A stretch of DNA of 64,000 bases from Stieleria magnilauensis (lineage in GTDB: Bacteria; Planctomycetota; Planctomycetia; Pirellulales; Pirellulaceae): positions 5,182,394 to 5,246,393 of the forward strand of contig CP036432.1 of NCBI GenBank assembly GCA_007753675.1, in the 5' to 3' direction. Below are positions 17,009 through 27,030 of this stretch, piece by piece. Below the pieces are notes generated by a model that was not told the DNA's origin, searched no databases, and saw only the letters and a list, made by a program, of their open reading frames with translations. How positions within the stretch are numbered: the stretch's first letter is position 1; the number at the start of each line of letters is the position of its first letter. The position numbers were made by a program, and so were the translations under genes.

Positions 17009-18568
17009 ATGAGTAGTTTCCGTGTCATCTCTCGAAACATCCTGAGCAATTGGGTGGCCTACGTCATCCAGGTGGCGATCACGTTTTTCTTGACGCCATT
17101 CGTGTTGCACCAGATCGGTGATGCGCGGTACGGCGTCTGGACCATCGTGATCAGCATCACGGGATACTACGGACTGTTGGATCTTGGTTTGCGTGCCGGG
17201 ATGACCCAGTACATCACCCGGTACTTTTCCAAGGGTGATTTTGACCGCATGAATCGTGCCGCCAGCAGCGGGTTCGCCCTGCATCTCGGCTGCGCCCTGT
17301 GTGCGTTGGTGGTCACGTTTGCGACCGCAGCCGTCGCGCCCGCCTTCTTTTCGTTGCCTCCCGCGTTGGAGACCGAAGCCGTTTGGTGTGTGTTGATTCT
17401 AGGCTGTTCGACGGCAATCCAATTGTTGCTGTTTCCGTTTTCGGTCGCCCTGACGGCCAAGCAACGTTTTGACCTGATCACCGTCGTCAGTCTTTTCTGC
17501 CGCATCGTGTCGGCCGCGGCGACGATCCTGGTGTTGAGGGCCGGATACGGATTGATCGGCGTATGTGCCGCCGGCGCGGTCGGAAACATTCTCGATTACG
17601 TACTTCGCTGGGCGGTCGGTTGCCGCGTCCTTCCCGAACTGAAAATCTCATGGCGGTTGGCGAGTTGGACCAGTTGCCGCGAATGCATCGGTTTCGGATT
17701 TTGGAGCGCGTTGCTTGCCGTCAGCCACTTGGTGATCAGCTTTTCCGACGCGTTGGTGATCGGGATTTTCATGCCCGTCTCGGCGATCGCCTACTTTGCC
17801 TTGGCCAACAACCTGATGAAGTACTTTGCCAACATCTTCGTCCCCGTCAGTCAAGTCTTTTATCCTGCCGCGACCGACCTTGACGCACACAACAATCTGG
17901 CGGGGCTACAGCAGCTCTACCTGAAAGGTTCGCGGATGCTTTCCTTGGTCGCGGTCAGCGCGGCGTTGATCACGGGCATGTGGGCCAGCGGCTTCTATCG
18001 ATTGTGGATCGGCGACAAATACGTCCAAACGGACATTTATCACTCTGTTCCGCTGCTGTTTCAAATCTTGCTCGTCGGTGCGTTGTTCACCGCCGCAACC
18101 GGGATCGGTTCCAAGATTTTGCTGGGCCGGCGCCGATTCAAGGGCCTGACCTGGTTGATGTGTGTCGAGGGCACCATGAATCTTGTCATCAGCGTCGCTC
18201 TGATCCAACCGTTCGGATTGCTGGGCGTTGCGATCGGGACCGCGTTGCCCGCCGTTCTGTGCCGTGGCATCGTGCACCCGATCATCGTCTGCGCCGACCT
18301 GCAACTTCATTTCAAAGATTACAGACGCCAAATCCTTTGGCCGACCGTTGTCGTCGCGGTGCTGCTGGCACCGTTGGTGTTCGCCGTGCACCACCTCACC
18401 GCTCAAAGCAGTTGGACGGAATTGATCATCGGCGGATTGCTCGCAACCCTGATTGCCGTTGCCTTGGCCTGCAGCTTCGGTCTGAACACCTCCGATCGTC
18501 AACGCTACCTTTTCCCCACTCTTAGACGGATGGCGAGAATCCGCGGCGTCTTGGAGGCCAAACCTTGA
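17009..18568 (+). CDS. Wzx-type oligosaccharide flippase (MOP superfamily)
   Basis: The 519-residue protein has about 14 hydrophobic helices and begins with RVISRNILSNWVAYVIQVAITFFLTPFVLHQ, the usual first helices of the polysaccharide-biosynthesis (PST/Wzx) family, followed by GDARYGVWTIV, which matches the conserved G-x-x-x-Y-G-x-w motif after TM1. It should move lipid-linked repeat units across the inner membrane. The ATG at 17009 is preferred over a TTG at 17000. It lies between the polymerase and the methyltransferase/P-loop fusion gene on the same strand. Confidence 0.87.
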   Translation: MSSFRVISRNILSNWVAYVIQVAITFFLTPFVLHQIGDARYGVWTIVISITGYYGLLDLGLRAGMTQYITRYFSKGDFDRMNRAASSGFALHLGCALCALVVTFATAAVAPAFFSLPPALETEAVWCVLILGCSTAIQLLLFPFSVALTAKQRFDLITVVSLFCRIVSAAATILVLRAGYGLIGVCAAGAVGNILDYVLRWAVGCRVLPELKISWRLASWTSCRECIGFGFWSALLAVSHLVISFSDALVIGIFMPVSAIAYFALANNLMKYFANIFVPVSQVFYPAATDLDAHNNLAGLQQLYLKGSRMLSLVAVSAALITGMWASGFYRLWIGDKYVQTDIYHSVPLLFQILLVGALFTAATGIGSKILLGRRRFKGLTWLMCVEGTMNLVISVALIQPFGLLGVAIGTALPAVLCRGIVHPIIVCADLQLHFKDYRRQILWPTVVVAVLLAPLVFAVHHLTAQSSWTELIIGGLLATLIAVALACSFGLNTSDRQRYLFPTLRRMARIRGVLEAKP

Positions 18569-18623
18569 TTTCCATCCACGAGAATCGTCGATCGCTCCTT
18601 GTCAGCGAAAGGAAAACCAACCG

Positions 18624-19670
18624 ATGAGTCATTTTGCAGCGACCTGCCGTCGAATCTCGCGAGCACCACGAACACTGGTGTCCCGCGTGCTGGCGCGGCA
18701 GCGTTCCACCGCGACCAAACGCGACCAATGGTTCGTGGACTACCACAGCGACCACGCTCGACAGGTGGTCGGGTTGCGGGACAAGACCGATGAACGTCTA
18801 AAACTGTTTCGCGTCGAAGACATCGCGGGAAAACGTGTCCTCGACGCCGGATGCAATATGGGTGCGATCGTCAACCATTGCATGAAATTGGGCGCTCGCC
18901 AGGTCACCGGCTTGGACTTTGATAGCGCCGCGGTACAACGCGCCCGGGGACTCTACAGCGACCCCACATCGGCCTTTCGATGTGACGACCTGGACAACCC
19001 GCTGGCGGCGCTCGAGCCGCACGACACCGTCATGTTTCTTTCTGTCTACGGCACCAAGGAATTGGAAGACCGCAATTCCATCCTCAGCCGGTTGGCGGGA
19101 TTGTCTCAAGTGATGTACTTCGAGGGCCATCATGGTGACGACCCCCGCGACTACGCATGGGTCTTGCTGAAATACGGCGGGTTTCAAACCATCGAGTTCC
19201 TCGGCTACACCAACGACGAACTGCGTGAAGATTCCGTCGGACGCCCTTTCTTTCGCTGTGATCGGAAACCGCGTGACGTGGGTTTCCTGCCCGATTTTAT
19301 CGCCGACCATTCCAAAACCGATGCCACGCTGAAGGTCGCCGTGGTGGGCCGCTCCGGCGCGGGCAAAAGCTACTTGGCGAGACAACTGGCGGACGATCAA
19401 CGCTGCGAGGGTGTGACGATTTTGGACGACGTGAACGATCCGGATCGCATTCAGGCCGCCCAGCGACTGGTTCTGTTTGACTATCGCGCGGGCACCTACA
19501 TCGATCAAATCGATGCCTTGTTCTTCATGGATGTCGACGAGAACGTTCGCTTGAAACGCTTTGCCGACGACCCCGTTCGACAAGACGATTACAACGCGCT
19601 GCTGCGTACGCCGCCGGTGCGGTCAAACTTTTTGAGCTTCTTTCGGATCGAGGCTCGACAAGATGGCTAA
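18624..19670 (+). CDS. Fusion of a SAM methyltransferase and a P-loop nucleotide-binding domain
   Basis: The 348-residue protein has two parts. Residues 55-215 carry class I methyltransferase motif I VLDAGCNMG (72-80), the acidic post-I GLDFD (96-100) and a further MFLSVYGT segment. Residues 235-348 restart with VAVVGRSGAGKSYLARQL, where GRSGAGKS (242-249) is a complete Walker A motif, and then read like a small kinase (VLFDYRAG, DALFFMDVDENVRLKRF). The start is supported by AAAGGA about 10 nt upstream. The gene overlaps the next glycosyltransferase gene by 8 bp. A dual role, methylating and phosphorylating a sugar-linked substrate such as a glycan end cap, is plausible but inferred. Confidence 0.78.
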   Translation: MSHFAATCRRISRAPRTLVSRVLARQRSTATKRDQWFVDYHSDHARQVVGLRDKTDERLKLFRVEDIAGKRVLDAGCNMGAIVNHCMKLGARQVTGLDFDSAAVQRARGLYSDPTSAFRCDDLDNPLAALEPHDTVMFLSVYGTKELEDRNSILSRLAGLSQVMYFEGHHGDDPRDYAWVLLKYGGFQTIEFLGYTNDELREDSVGRPFFRCDRKPRDVGFLPDFIADHSKTDATLKVAVVGRSGAGKSYLARQLADDQRCEGVTILDDVNDPDRIQAAQRLVLFDYRAGTYIDQIDALFFMDVDENVRLKRFADDPVRQDDYNALLRTPPVRSNFLSFFRIEARQDG

Positions 19671-20661
19671 CGATCGTGCCGAAGCCGCCCAATCGATCGC
19701 GGCTGTTGAGACCGCAACACCGACCAAACGCCTCCATCCAGGTCGCGTTTCGGTGATCATCCCCACCTACAATTGCGCCCGCTACATCGGCGACGCGTTG
19801 CAGTCGGTCGCGGTCCAGTCTTATGACGACCTGGAAATCGTTGTGATCGACGATGGATCCAGCGATGACACCCGCGCCGTCGTCGCACGATCCGGGGTTC
19901 CCTGCAGCTACGTGATGAACGAGCGACACAAAGGCCCTGCGGGGGCGCGCAACCACGGGATCGGCTTGAGCAGCGGTCAATACATCGCCTTTCTCGATGC
20001 CGACGATGCGTGGATGCCGAACAAGTTGGCGCTTCAAATCGCTGCGTTGGAGGCCGATCCACGACTGCTCGCCCTCGGTTCCATCATGATCCCCTGGGAC
20101 AGCACACCGTCCCAAATCGACCCAACCGCCACGCTGCGACGATACAGTTTTTCCGAAATGATCGTTCGCAACCGCCTGGGAACACCGACGGTCGTCTGTC
20201 GGCGTGACGCGCTGTCAAAGGTCGGCTTGTTCGACGAATCGATGAACATCGCCGAAGACTACGAATTGTGGCTGCGGTTGAGCCGGATCGGCGCGGTCGG
20301 TCGTCTGGAAACGCCGCTGGCCCGATTCCGACAACGGCCGGACGGAGCTAGTGCGGGCAACCGTGACCGCACCTTTGATCTGGACATGCGTTTCGCCCGC
20401 TCGCTGGCGAAACGATATCCCGATGTGCCGGGGATACGGCGTTTGGTCAAACAGGGGCTTTCGGCCAGAGAGTTTGAACGTGCGATTGAATTGTGCGATG
20501 TGGAGAAACGCTATTGGCAGGCCCTTCGCGCGACCGCCAATTCGATTCGCAATTGGCCGTGGTCCCATCCCCTAGGCCTGGGCCGCCCGCTGACACGCCT
20601 GCGACGCGTTCGCCGCATCGTTTTGGACGCCCTGCATGCTCAATGCGGCGTAGGAGTTTGA
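19663..20661 (+). CDS. Family 2 glycosyltransferase
   Basis: The 332-residue protein starts its GT-A domain at RVSVIIPTYNCARYIGDAL (about 28-46), followed by VVIDDGSSDDT with the nucleotide-binding Asp and IAFLDADDAW with the D-x-D-like metal-binding residues near 107. The C-terminal part holds EDYELWLRL, the usual family 2 acceptor-side ED motif. No signal or membrane segment is seen, so it should be a cytoplasmic enzyme on the inner membrane face. It overlaps the upstream methyltransferase fusion by 8 bp and precedes the acyltransferase after 3 bp. The donor sugar is unknown. Confidence 0.88.
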   Translation: MANDRAEAAQSIAAVETATPTKRLHPGRVSVIIPTYNCARYIGDALQSVAVQSYDDLEIVVIDDGSSDDTRAVVARSGVPCSYVMNERHKGPAGARNHGIGLSSGQYIAFLDADDAWMPNKLALQIAALEADPRLLALGSIMIPWDSTPSQIDPTATLRRYSFSEMIVRNRLGTPTVVCRRDALSKVGLFDESMNIAEDYELWLRLSRIGAVGRLETPLARFRQRPDGASAGNRDRTFDLDMRFARSLAKRYPDVPGIRRLVKQGLSAREFERAIELCDVEKRYWQALRATANSIRNWPWSHPLGLGRPLTRLRRVRRIVLDALHAQCGVGV

Positions 20662-20664
20662 CCG

Positions 20665-21792
20665 ATGGAATCGACGAAACCAACCCAATCAGCCCCACAC
20701 ATCGTGGAACTCGACGCGTTGCGGGGTATCGCCGCGATGGCGGTGCTGTGCTGTCATCTGCCGCGCGGATTTTGGTTCGGCGCGACAGGCGTCGATTTGT
20801 TCTTTGTCCTCTCCGGTTTCTTGATCACCGGCATCATTCAACGCAATCTCGATCAGCCACGGTTCTTGCGCGCGTTCTATTGGCGCAGAAGCCTGCGAAT
20901 CCTGCCGCTCTACTATTTGGTGATTCTGATGGCGTACGCCGTCAATTTGCTCCGCGCCACTCCTGCGGACACCTCGGGGTTCGGCTACTACTTGGTCTAT
21001 CTGCAAAACATCCATCAATATTGGGGCGGCGAAACACCGCCGGTGGACCTGGCGTTGGGCCACACGTGGACGTTGGCGATCGAAGAACAGTTTTACCTGT
21101 TCTGGCCCGTCGCACTGTTGCTGCTGCGAGGTCGTGCCAAATGGTGGCTGGCGGGATTGTTCGTCGTGTTGCCGATTCTGTTGCGTGGCCAAGGATTACC
21201 CAAGACCGTTCTTTTGGGACACACCGACAGCCTGGCCATGGGCGCGTTTCTGGCTTGGATCATGATTCGCACCGAATCGGTCAAACGCGAGCGTCAGGCC
21301 GTTTGCTATGCGTCGATCGCATTGGCCAGCTTTCTCGCCTATGGGGCGATGTACTGGCAAATGTGTCGGCAAAACCCGGCGTTCACCGGCGGCGAGTACT
21401 TGCAACTGACCCTGCCGGTCGCCGTCATCAGTCTGGCCTATTTCGGCGTCATCGGACTGTTCGTGTGCATGACCGGAAGCCGACCGCTGGCGCTGTTTCG
21501 AAACCGATACCTGGTCAGCCTGGGAACGATCAGCTACGGCTTGTACCTGTACCATTTGGTGTTGTACGAAAACCTGGACACGCTGGTGAAATTCCGCTGG
21601 CAGATGGGCGACCCCTGGTGGCTCGACGTGACCAAGGTGATCGTCTCACTGGCCGTCGCCGCGCTGTCATGGCGGTTCTTTGAACAGCCGATCCTGCGTT
21701 TCAAAGATCGCTTCGGTTACAACGACGAATCGGTCGTCGCCAGTCAACCAGTGCCGTCACTTGCGACCGCAGGAGCCCCGGCCCATGAATAG
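20665..21792 (+). CDS. Membrane acyltransferase (acyltransferase family 3, OafA-like)
   Basis: The 375-residue polytopic protein begins with IVELDALRGIAAMAVLCCHL, in which the R-G and the following His are the conserved features of the OafA/YrhL acyltransferase-3 family. DLFFVLSGFLITGI follows, as in family members, and RRSLRILPLYY matches the conserved R-R-x-x-R-i-x-P block. About ten hydrophobic helices follow. It probably O-acetylates polysaccharide units across the membrane. It overlaps the next glycosyltransferase start by 8 bp (21785-21792). Confidence 0.88.
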   Translation: MESTKPTQSAPHIVELDALRGIAAMAVLCCHLPRGFWFGATGVDLFFVLSGFLITGIIQRNLDQPRFLRAFYWRRSLRILPLYYLVILMAYAVNLLRATPADTSGFGYYLVYLQNIHQYWGGETPPVDLALGHTWTLAIEEQFYLFWPVALLLLRGRAKWWLAGLFVVLPILLRGQGLPKTVLLGHTDSLAMGAFLAWIMIRTESVKRERQAVCYASIALASFLAYGAMYWQMCRQNPAFTGGEYLQLTLPVAVISLAYFGVIGLFVCMTGSRPLALFRNRYLVSLGTISYGLYLYHLVLYENLDTLVKFRWQMGDPWWLDVTKVIVSLAVAALSWRFFEQPILRFKDRFGYNDESVVASQPVPSLATAGAPAHE

Positions 21793-22948
21793 AATCTGCG
21801 TCGCCTCCTCTGGACTGGGACACGTCGCCCGCGGAATCGAAGCCTGGGCCGATGACCTGGGAAACGCGCTCGCCGCCCGGGGCGAACACGTCATCCGCTG
21901 CAAGGGTGCCGGCAAACCCGAATCCGACTTCGACCGCGTCGTCCCCTGCTGGACCCGCGACGCGGCCAAGACCCGTGCGCTGCTGCGGTCGATGCCGCCC
22001 GCGCTCGGCTGGCGGATCGGGATGGGCAGCGGATACGCGATCGAACAGACCACGTTCGCACGCAATCTGATCAAAGTGCTGCGGACCGAGGACATCGACG
22101 TGTTGCACGTCCAAGACCCCTTTGTCGCGACCCAGGTGCAGAAAGCGTGGCGGCGCGGCCGCATCAAGACACGCACGATTCTGGCCCACGGGACCGAAGA
22201 ATCGCTGCGCTTTCAACACCAGATCACGTACCTGCAACACCTCGCACCGTGGCATCACCAACAAGCCCGCGATGCCGGTTTTGACAAAGACACGTGGACC
22301 ACCATCCCGAACTTCATCGACTCCGATCATTTCCATCCCGGCGACGGCGAACCACTGCGTGCGGAATTGGACATTCCACGCGAAGCGCTCGTGGTGTTGG
22401 TCGCCGCGGCGATCAAACGGCGACACAAACGTATCGACTACTTGATCGATGAATTTCACGCGTTGCTCGACCAACACCCCGACTTGCCCGCCTGGTTGGT
22501 CATCGCCGGCGGTCGCGAATCGGAAACCGACGAACTGATCGCGATGGGCAAGCGACGACTGGCTAACCGCGTTCGATTCCTGGTTCGCTTTCCAAGAACA
22601 CGCATGGCGGACTTGTACCGCGCTGCCGATGTGTTCGCGCTCGGCAGCCTCAAAGAGATGATGCCGATCGCGCTGCTGGAAGCCACCGCCAGTGGCCTGC
22701 CTTGCCTAGTCCATCAGCACCCTGTCATGCAGTGGATGATCGGTCCGGGTGGCCGGTCGCTGGATCTGTCCCAACGTGGCGGTTTGACCACCGCGCTGGC
22801 TCAATTGCTAACCGATCGCCGTGAAGGACAACGCCTTGGTGTCGCCGCACGGCAACATTGCTGCGATCGGTTCGGCACCGAGGTGGTCGTCGATCAGATC
22901 CTGCGTTACTACCGTCAGGTCACCAGCGACACGAGGGCGGCCGCATGA
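21785..22948 (+). CDS. Family 4-type glycosyltransferase (GT-B fold)
   Basis: From the ATG at 21785 the protein has 387 residues. The N-terminal Rossmann half begins with MNRICVASSGLGHVARGIEAWADDLGNALA, and the C-terminal half shows the donor-site block ADVFALGSLKEMMPIALLEATASGLPCLVHQH, in which the E-x(7)-E pattern (KEMMPIALLE) of GT4 enzymes is seen. It lacks a signal peptide. The start overlaps the upstream acyltransferase gene by 8 bp, and its stop overlaps the next GT2 start (ATGA). The acceptor and donor are unknown. Confidence 0.85.
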   Translation: MNRICVASSGLGHVARGIEAWADDLGNALAARGEHVIRCKGAGKPESDFDRVVPCWTRDAAKTRALLRSMPPALGWRIGMGSGYAIEQTTFARNLIKVLRTEDIDVLHVQDPFVATQVQKAWRRGRIKTRTILAHGTEESLRFQHQITYLQHLAPWHHQQARDAGFDKDTWTTIPNFIDSDHFHPGDGEPLRAELDIPREALVVLVAAAIKRRHKRIDYLIDEFHALLDQHPDLPAWLVIAGGRESETDELIAMGKRRLANRVRFLVRFPRTRMADLYRAADVFALGSLKEMMPIALLEATASGLPCLVHQHPVMQWMIGPGGRSLDLSQRGGLTTALAQLLTDRREGQRLGVAARQHCCDRFGTEVVVDQILRYYRQVTSDTRAAA

Positions 22949-23877
22949 GCAATCCCACCGTCAGCGTCGTGATCCCGGCCTACAACGCCGCGTCCACCAT
23001 CGCCCGAGCGATCGACAGTTGCCTGGCGCAAACGATACCGCTGTGGCAAGTCATCGTGGTCGACGACGGCAGCAGTGACGGGCTGGCCGAGTTGGTCCGG
23101 ACGCGTTACAGCGATCCGGTCACGCTGATTCGCCAGACCAATTCACGAACCGCCGCCGCCCGCAATCGGGGGCTCGAAGCGGCCACCGGTGACTTCGTCG
23201 GTTTCCTCGATGCCGACGATCATTGGGAACCAGGCAAGATCGAACGCCAGCTTTCGATCTTTGCAACGCATCCCGAAGTCAACGTTGTCGCGGGGCGGTT
23301 CTTCTGTCAGTCGCCCGGATCGCCGCGGACACTGAACGAATCAAAATCAAACCGGTGGTACGACCGCCCCGTGAAAGCCAGCGGCGCCGATGCGTTCATG
23401 CTCGGCACGCTGCACTGGACCGGGACAGTGTTGGTCCGGCGCAGCGCCATTGAAAACCTGCGTTTCGTGTCGGGTTTGGAACCCGCCGAAGACCGCGATC
23501 TGTGGATTCGATTAGCGGCCAACAATACCGTTTATCTGGATTCCGAACCGCTGGCGACGGCGGTGTTGGAACCGGGCAGCCTGTCCCGCGGCAGCATCGA
23601 GGTCGACTGCACCAAGATGCTGGAGGTCATCCAACGCCATCGATCGCTGTTGAGTCTGCACGCACGGTTGTTTTGGACCTCGTACGTGCGTTATCGCTGG
23701 GCGGCGATGGATCCCAAACCCTCCACGGCGCTGCCGATGCTGATCCGTTCGGTCGCCAGTTGGCCATTCCCATTTGCCGGAATGCCCGCGATGAAGCGTC
23801 TGGGCAGACTGAAGCGATTGCTGGTCTTGCTGCGGCAGTCGATGATGCGTCCGAATCAACCCGAAGGAGTGTCGTGA
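22945..23877 (+). CDS. Family 2 glycosyltransferase
   Basis: The 310-residue protein begins directly with the GT-A signature [20 protein letters not shown], then [12 protein letters not shown] and [10 protein letters not shown] with the metal-binding aspartates, and later EDRDLWIRL as the acceptor-side motif. It is closely comparable in length and motif order to the other family 2 enzyme in this operon but has a different C-terminal half, so a different linkage or sugar is likely. The start is fixed by the ATGA overlap with the upstream gene, and the stop overlaps the hexapeptide acyltransferase start. Confidence 0.88.
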   Translation: MSNPTVSVVIPAYNAASTIARAIDSCLAQTIPLWQVIVVDDGSSDGLAELVRTRYSDPVTLIRQTNSRTAAARNRGLEAATGDFVGFLDADDHWEPGKIERQLSIFATHPEVNVVAGRFFCQSPGSPRTLNESKSNRWYDRPVKASGADAFMLGTLHWTGTVLVRRSAIENLRFVSGLEPAEDRDLWIRLAANNTVYLDSEPLATAVLEPGSLSRGSIEVDCTKMLEVIQRHRSLLSLHARLFWTSYVRYRWAAMDPKPSTALPMLIRSVASWPFPFAGMPAMKRLGRLKRLLVLLRQSMMRPNQPEGVS

Positions 23878-24575
23878 TGCGTGACCGAATCAAATCGACC
23901 GTTCGATGGTTGTTGCAATGCCACCTGCCGGTGACCGCGATCAATCGGCCCGTCATTGCCACACTGTATCGAATGCACGTCGCGGCGCGAGAGCTGATCG
24001 GTTGGGCGGCCCGATTCTTTTGGTACGAACCACTCTTTCGCAGCCAATGCGATGTCGTCGGGAAACGATTTCGCATGGAGCAGTTGCCGTATCTGGTCGG
24101 CCGCGGAAACCTTTCAATCGGCGACGATGTCAGGCTGTCGGGAAAACCATCGTTTGCATTCAGTTCGCGGCACTGCGATTCACCGTCCCTGGTCATCGGC
24201 ACAGGCACATTCATCGGGCACAACTGCGCGATGATTGTCGGCCGCGGCATCACGATCGGCAACCATTGTTTGATCGCCGGAGGGGTTCGCATCAGCGACT
24301 TTGATGGGCATCCCATCGATGCGGACGATCGTCGAAACGGATTGACGACGCCTTCGGATAATGTTTCTCCCGTCTCGATCGGTGACGACGTTTGGATCGG
24401 CCACGGGGCGATCGTCTTGAAGGGTGTCCGCATCGGCGATCGTGCAATCGTTGGCGCGCGGGCGGTCGTGACCAGAGACGTTCCGGCCGACACGATCGTG
24501 GCAGGCAATCCCGCTCGGCATGTCAAATCGATTTCTCCCGGTGTCTTCCCGTTCTTCGCTGAGGACGCCGCATGA
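23877..24575 (+). CDS. Left-handed beta-helix (hexapeptide-repeat) acyltransferase
   Basis: The 232-residue protein carries imperfect hexapeptide repeats of the [LIV]-G-x4 kind between about 110 and 215 ([75 protein letters not shown]), ending in [14 protein letters not shown], which is the typical end of the WbbJ/maltose-acetyltransferase type. The active-site His lies in DFDGHPID or in WIGHGA. The ATG at 23877 is supported by GAAGGAG at 23863-23869. It should acetylate a sugar using acetyl-CoA in the cytoplasm. The N-terminal 60 residues are an unusual helical extension. Confidence 0.87.
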   Translation: MRDRIKSTVRWLLQCHLPVTAINRPVIATLYRMHVAARELIGWAARFFWYEPLFRSQCDVVGKRFRMEQLPYLVGRGNLSIGDDVRLSGKPSFAFSSRHCDSPSLVIGTGTFIGHNCAMIVGRGITIGNHCLIAGGVRISDFDGHPIDADDRRNGLTTPSDNVSPVSIGDDVWIGHGAIVLKGVRIGDRAIVGARAVVTRDVPADTIVAGNPARHVKSISPGVFPFFAEDAA

Positions 24576-25645
24576 TCGCACAGCATGTCGTTCACGTTTC
24601 GCTCGGAACACACGTCGGCGGGATGGAAAAACTACTCGTCGAATTCGCCCGCTTTGCCGATCGCTCGCGTTACGAGTTGACGTTCGTCTCACTGCAGTCG
24701 CGCGGCGATTTGGCATCGGAAATCGAATCGCATCGCTGGCCCGTGATCGCGATGGACAAGGGCGAAGGACTGAAGCCCCGACTCGTTGCACAACTTGCCA
24801 AAACGTTTCGTCGAATCAAGCCGGACGTCGTCCACACCCACAATACCGCGGCCTATGTTTACGGAGTCGCTGCGGCGAGGATCGCCGGCGTGCCCCGCAT
24901 CATCCACACTCGGCACGGTCAACGGTTCGATTGCTCGCGTCGCCAGACCACCCTCTTTCGCGGCCTGTCCCGCTGGGTGGACCACGTGGTCAGCGTGTCC
25001 AACGACGGGGCAAGACTCACGATCGAAGAAGGCATCTCGGCGGCAAAAACGGCCACCATTTTCAACGGCGTCGACCTGGAACGATTCACGCTCGTCCACA
25101 ACCGACCACGCGGACGGGCCGTCGTCGTGGCGCGGCTGAGTCCTGAAAAAGACATTGCCTCACTGATCCAGGCCATCCACGTCGCCAAACAACGCCACTG
25201 TCGACTGGCCTTGGACATCATCGGCGACGGCAGCGAACGACACCGTTTGGAAACTCTCACGCAATCGTTGCAATTGTGCGACAAGATCCGCTTCCACGGC
25301 ATCCGCGACGACATCCCCGCGGTGCTGGCGCAAGCGTCCATGTTCGTCTTGCCTTCGGTCACCGAAGGCATCTCGTTGACGCTGCTCGAAGCGATGGCGA
25401 CCGGATTACCGGTCGTCGCCTGCGACGTCGGTGGCAATCCCGAAGTCGTCGCCGATGGGCAAACCGGAATCCTGGTCCCGCCGCGTGATCCCGCCGCGAT
25501 TGCCGGAGCGATTCAGCGATTGAATGAGGATCCACTGCTCGTCCGCCGGTTCGGCAGCGAGGGACGCGCCCGTGTCGAAGCCAAATTCTGCGTTCGAAAA
25601 ATGGTGCATGCCTACGAGAACCTTTACTCCGCCGAGGCAGCATGA
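24572..25645 (+). CDS. Family 4 glycosyltransferase
   Basis: The 357-residue GT-B enzyme has an N-terminal [21 protein letters not shown] block, which matches the usual g-G-m-E/a-r motif of GT4, and a C-terminal donor site with [25 protein letters not shown], where E-G-I-S-L-T-L-L-E gives the E-x7-E pair. The Lys of [10 protein letters not shown] (about 190) is the phosphate-binding residue. It overlaps the stop of the acyltransferase gene and the start of the CapK-like gene by 4 bp each, which supports tight coupling. The donor sugar is unknown. Confidence 0.9.
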   Translation: MIAQHVVHVSLGTHVGGMEKLLVEFARFADRSRYELTFVSLQSRGDLASEIESHRWPVIAMDKGEGLKPRLVAQLAKTFRRIKPDVVHTHNTAAYVYGVAAARIAGVPRIIHTRHGQRFDCSRRQTTLFRGLSRWVDHVVSVSNDGARLTIEEGISAAKTATIFNGVDLERFTLVHNRPRGRAVVVARLSPEKDIASLIQAIHVAKQRHCRLALDIIGDGSERHRLETLTQSLQLCDKIRFHGIRDDIPAVLAQASMFVLPSVTEGISLTLLEAMATGLPVVACDVGGNPEVVADGQTGILVPPRDPAAIAGAIQRLNEDPLLVRRFGSEGRARVEAKFCVRKMVHAYENLYSAEAA

Positions 25646-27030
25646 TGATTGACTGGGCCTATCAAAAATGGATCCTGCCCGCGTTCGAATCGGGACTCAA
25701 ACGTCGCAAAACGTTCGATCACTGGCGTGAATTGGAAGCCAGCCAGTGGTGGACACCGCAGCAAATCGCAGCCTTGCAAGTGCGGCGACTGCGCGACTTG
25801 CTGGCGTACTGTAACGCGCACTCGGCCTGGTATCGCGATCGCTGGGCGGATCAGGGAATCGACGTGGATGCCGTCTCGTCCTTGGATGATCTGAGATCCC
25901 TGCCGATCACCACCCGCGACATGATCCGCGACAACGCCGATGCCATTCGATCCCGCCACCCGGCAGTCGCGTTCGTTTCCAAGGCGACCGGTGGGTCCAG
26001 TGGCGCCCCGTTGCGGTTTTTGATCGAACGGGACGCCAACGACCGACGCGTGGCGGCGGCCTTTCGCGGATACGGCTGGGCGGGGGCTTGCCCGGGCACC
26101 AAACAGTCTCATCTGTGGGGTGTCAATCTGAACAAGCTGTCCTGGCGCCAGCACATGAAGGAGTGTTTGTACTCCCGATTGCTCTATCGACGCGACATGT
26201 TGAACAGTTTTGAGTTGTCAGAATCCAATGTCAGCCGCTACGTCAATCGACTCAATCGTTATCGCCCCAAGGTCTTGGTGGCGTACGCCAATCCGCTGTT
26301 TGTGTTGGCCAGAGCGATCGACGAACGCGGCCTTCAAATCCACCGGCCCGAATCGATCATCGTCGGATCTGAGAAACTGTACGATCACCAACGGGTATTG
26401 ATCGAGCGAGCCTTTGGATCACCCGTCTTCGAAACCTATGGCTCGCGCGAGTTCACCTTGATTGCCGCCGAGTGTGATCGTCACCGGGGCTTGCATGTGA
26501 CAAGCGAAAACTTAATCGTCGAAGTCGTTGACGACGATGGCAATCCCTCCGCACCCGGCGACGAGGGGCAAATCTTAGTCACCGATCTGTTCAACACCGC
26601 GATGCCGTTTGTGCGATATGCCATCGGTGACCGTGCGGTCACGGGCACGGGGAGTTGCGATTGTGGCCGCGGATTGCCGTTGCTAGAAAAAATTGTCGGG
26701 CGACAGATGGACGTGTTGCACTTGCCCGACGGCCGCCACCTGCCCGGCGCGTTTTTTCCCCACATCATCAAGGACATCCCGGCGATTCGCCAGTTCCAGG
26801 CCGTCCAGACCCGGCGCGACGTCATCCGGTTGCAACTCGTCGTGGACGACCACTGGAACGCCGACGACCGCGAGGCGCTCCGTCAGCGGATCATTCAAAA
26901 CATCGGCGATTCCTCGCAACTGGAAATTCAGCGGGTCGATCAGATCCAACTGACCGCAGCGGGTAAAATGCGTGTCGTCATCGGCTACTCCGGTCACCAC
27001 AGAAGCCACCCATCCAGGATCGCGGGATGA
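25642..27030 (+). CDS. CapK/PaaK-like adenylate-forming enzyme
   Basis: The 462-residue protein belongs to the phenylacetate-CoA ligase/CapK group of the ANL superfamily. The P-loop-like block SKATGGSSGAPLRF (about 113-126) binds the ATP phosphates, ETYGSREF (about 254-261) is the A5-type motif, and AAGKMRVVIGYS at the end contains the conserved Lys of the C-terminal lid. CapK-like proteins recur in capsule clusters, usually without a known substrate; they may activate an acyl or amino-acid group for attachment to a sugar. An ATG at 25645 is an equally good start. It overlaps its neighbours by 4 bp on both sides. Confidence 0.85.
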   Translation: MMIDWAYQKWILPAFESGLKRRKTFDHWRELEASQWWTPQQIAALQVRRLRDLLAYCNAHSAWYRDRWADQGIDVDAVSSLDDLRSLPITTRDMIRDNADAIRSRHPAVAFVSKATGGSSGAPLRFLIERDANDRRVAAAFRGYGWAGACPGTKQSHLWGVNLNKLSWRQHMKECLYSRLLYRRDMLNSFELSESNVSRYVNRLNRYRPKVLVAYANPLFVLARAIDERGLQIHRPESIIVGSEKLYDHQRVLIERAFGSPVFETYGSREFTLIAAECDRHRGLHVTSENLIVEVVDDDGNPSAPGDEGQILVTDLFNTAMPFVRYAIGDRAVTGTGSCDCGRGLPLLEKIVGRQMDVLHLPDGRHLPGAFFPHIIKDIPAIRQFQAVQTRRDVIRLQLVVDDHWNADDREALRQRIIQNIGDSSQLEIQRVDQIQLTAAGKMRVVIGYSGHHRSHPSRIAG

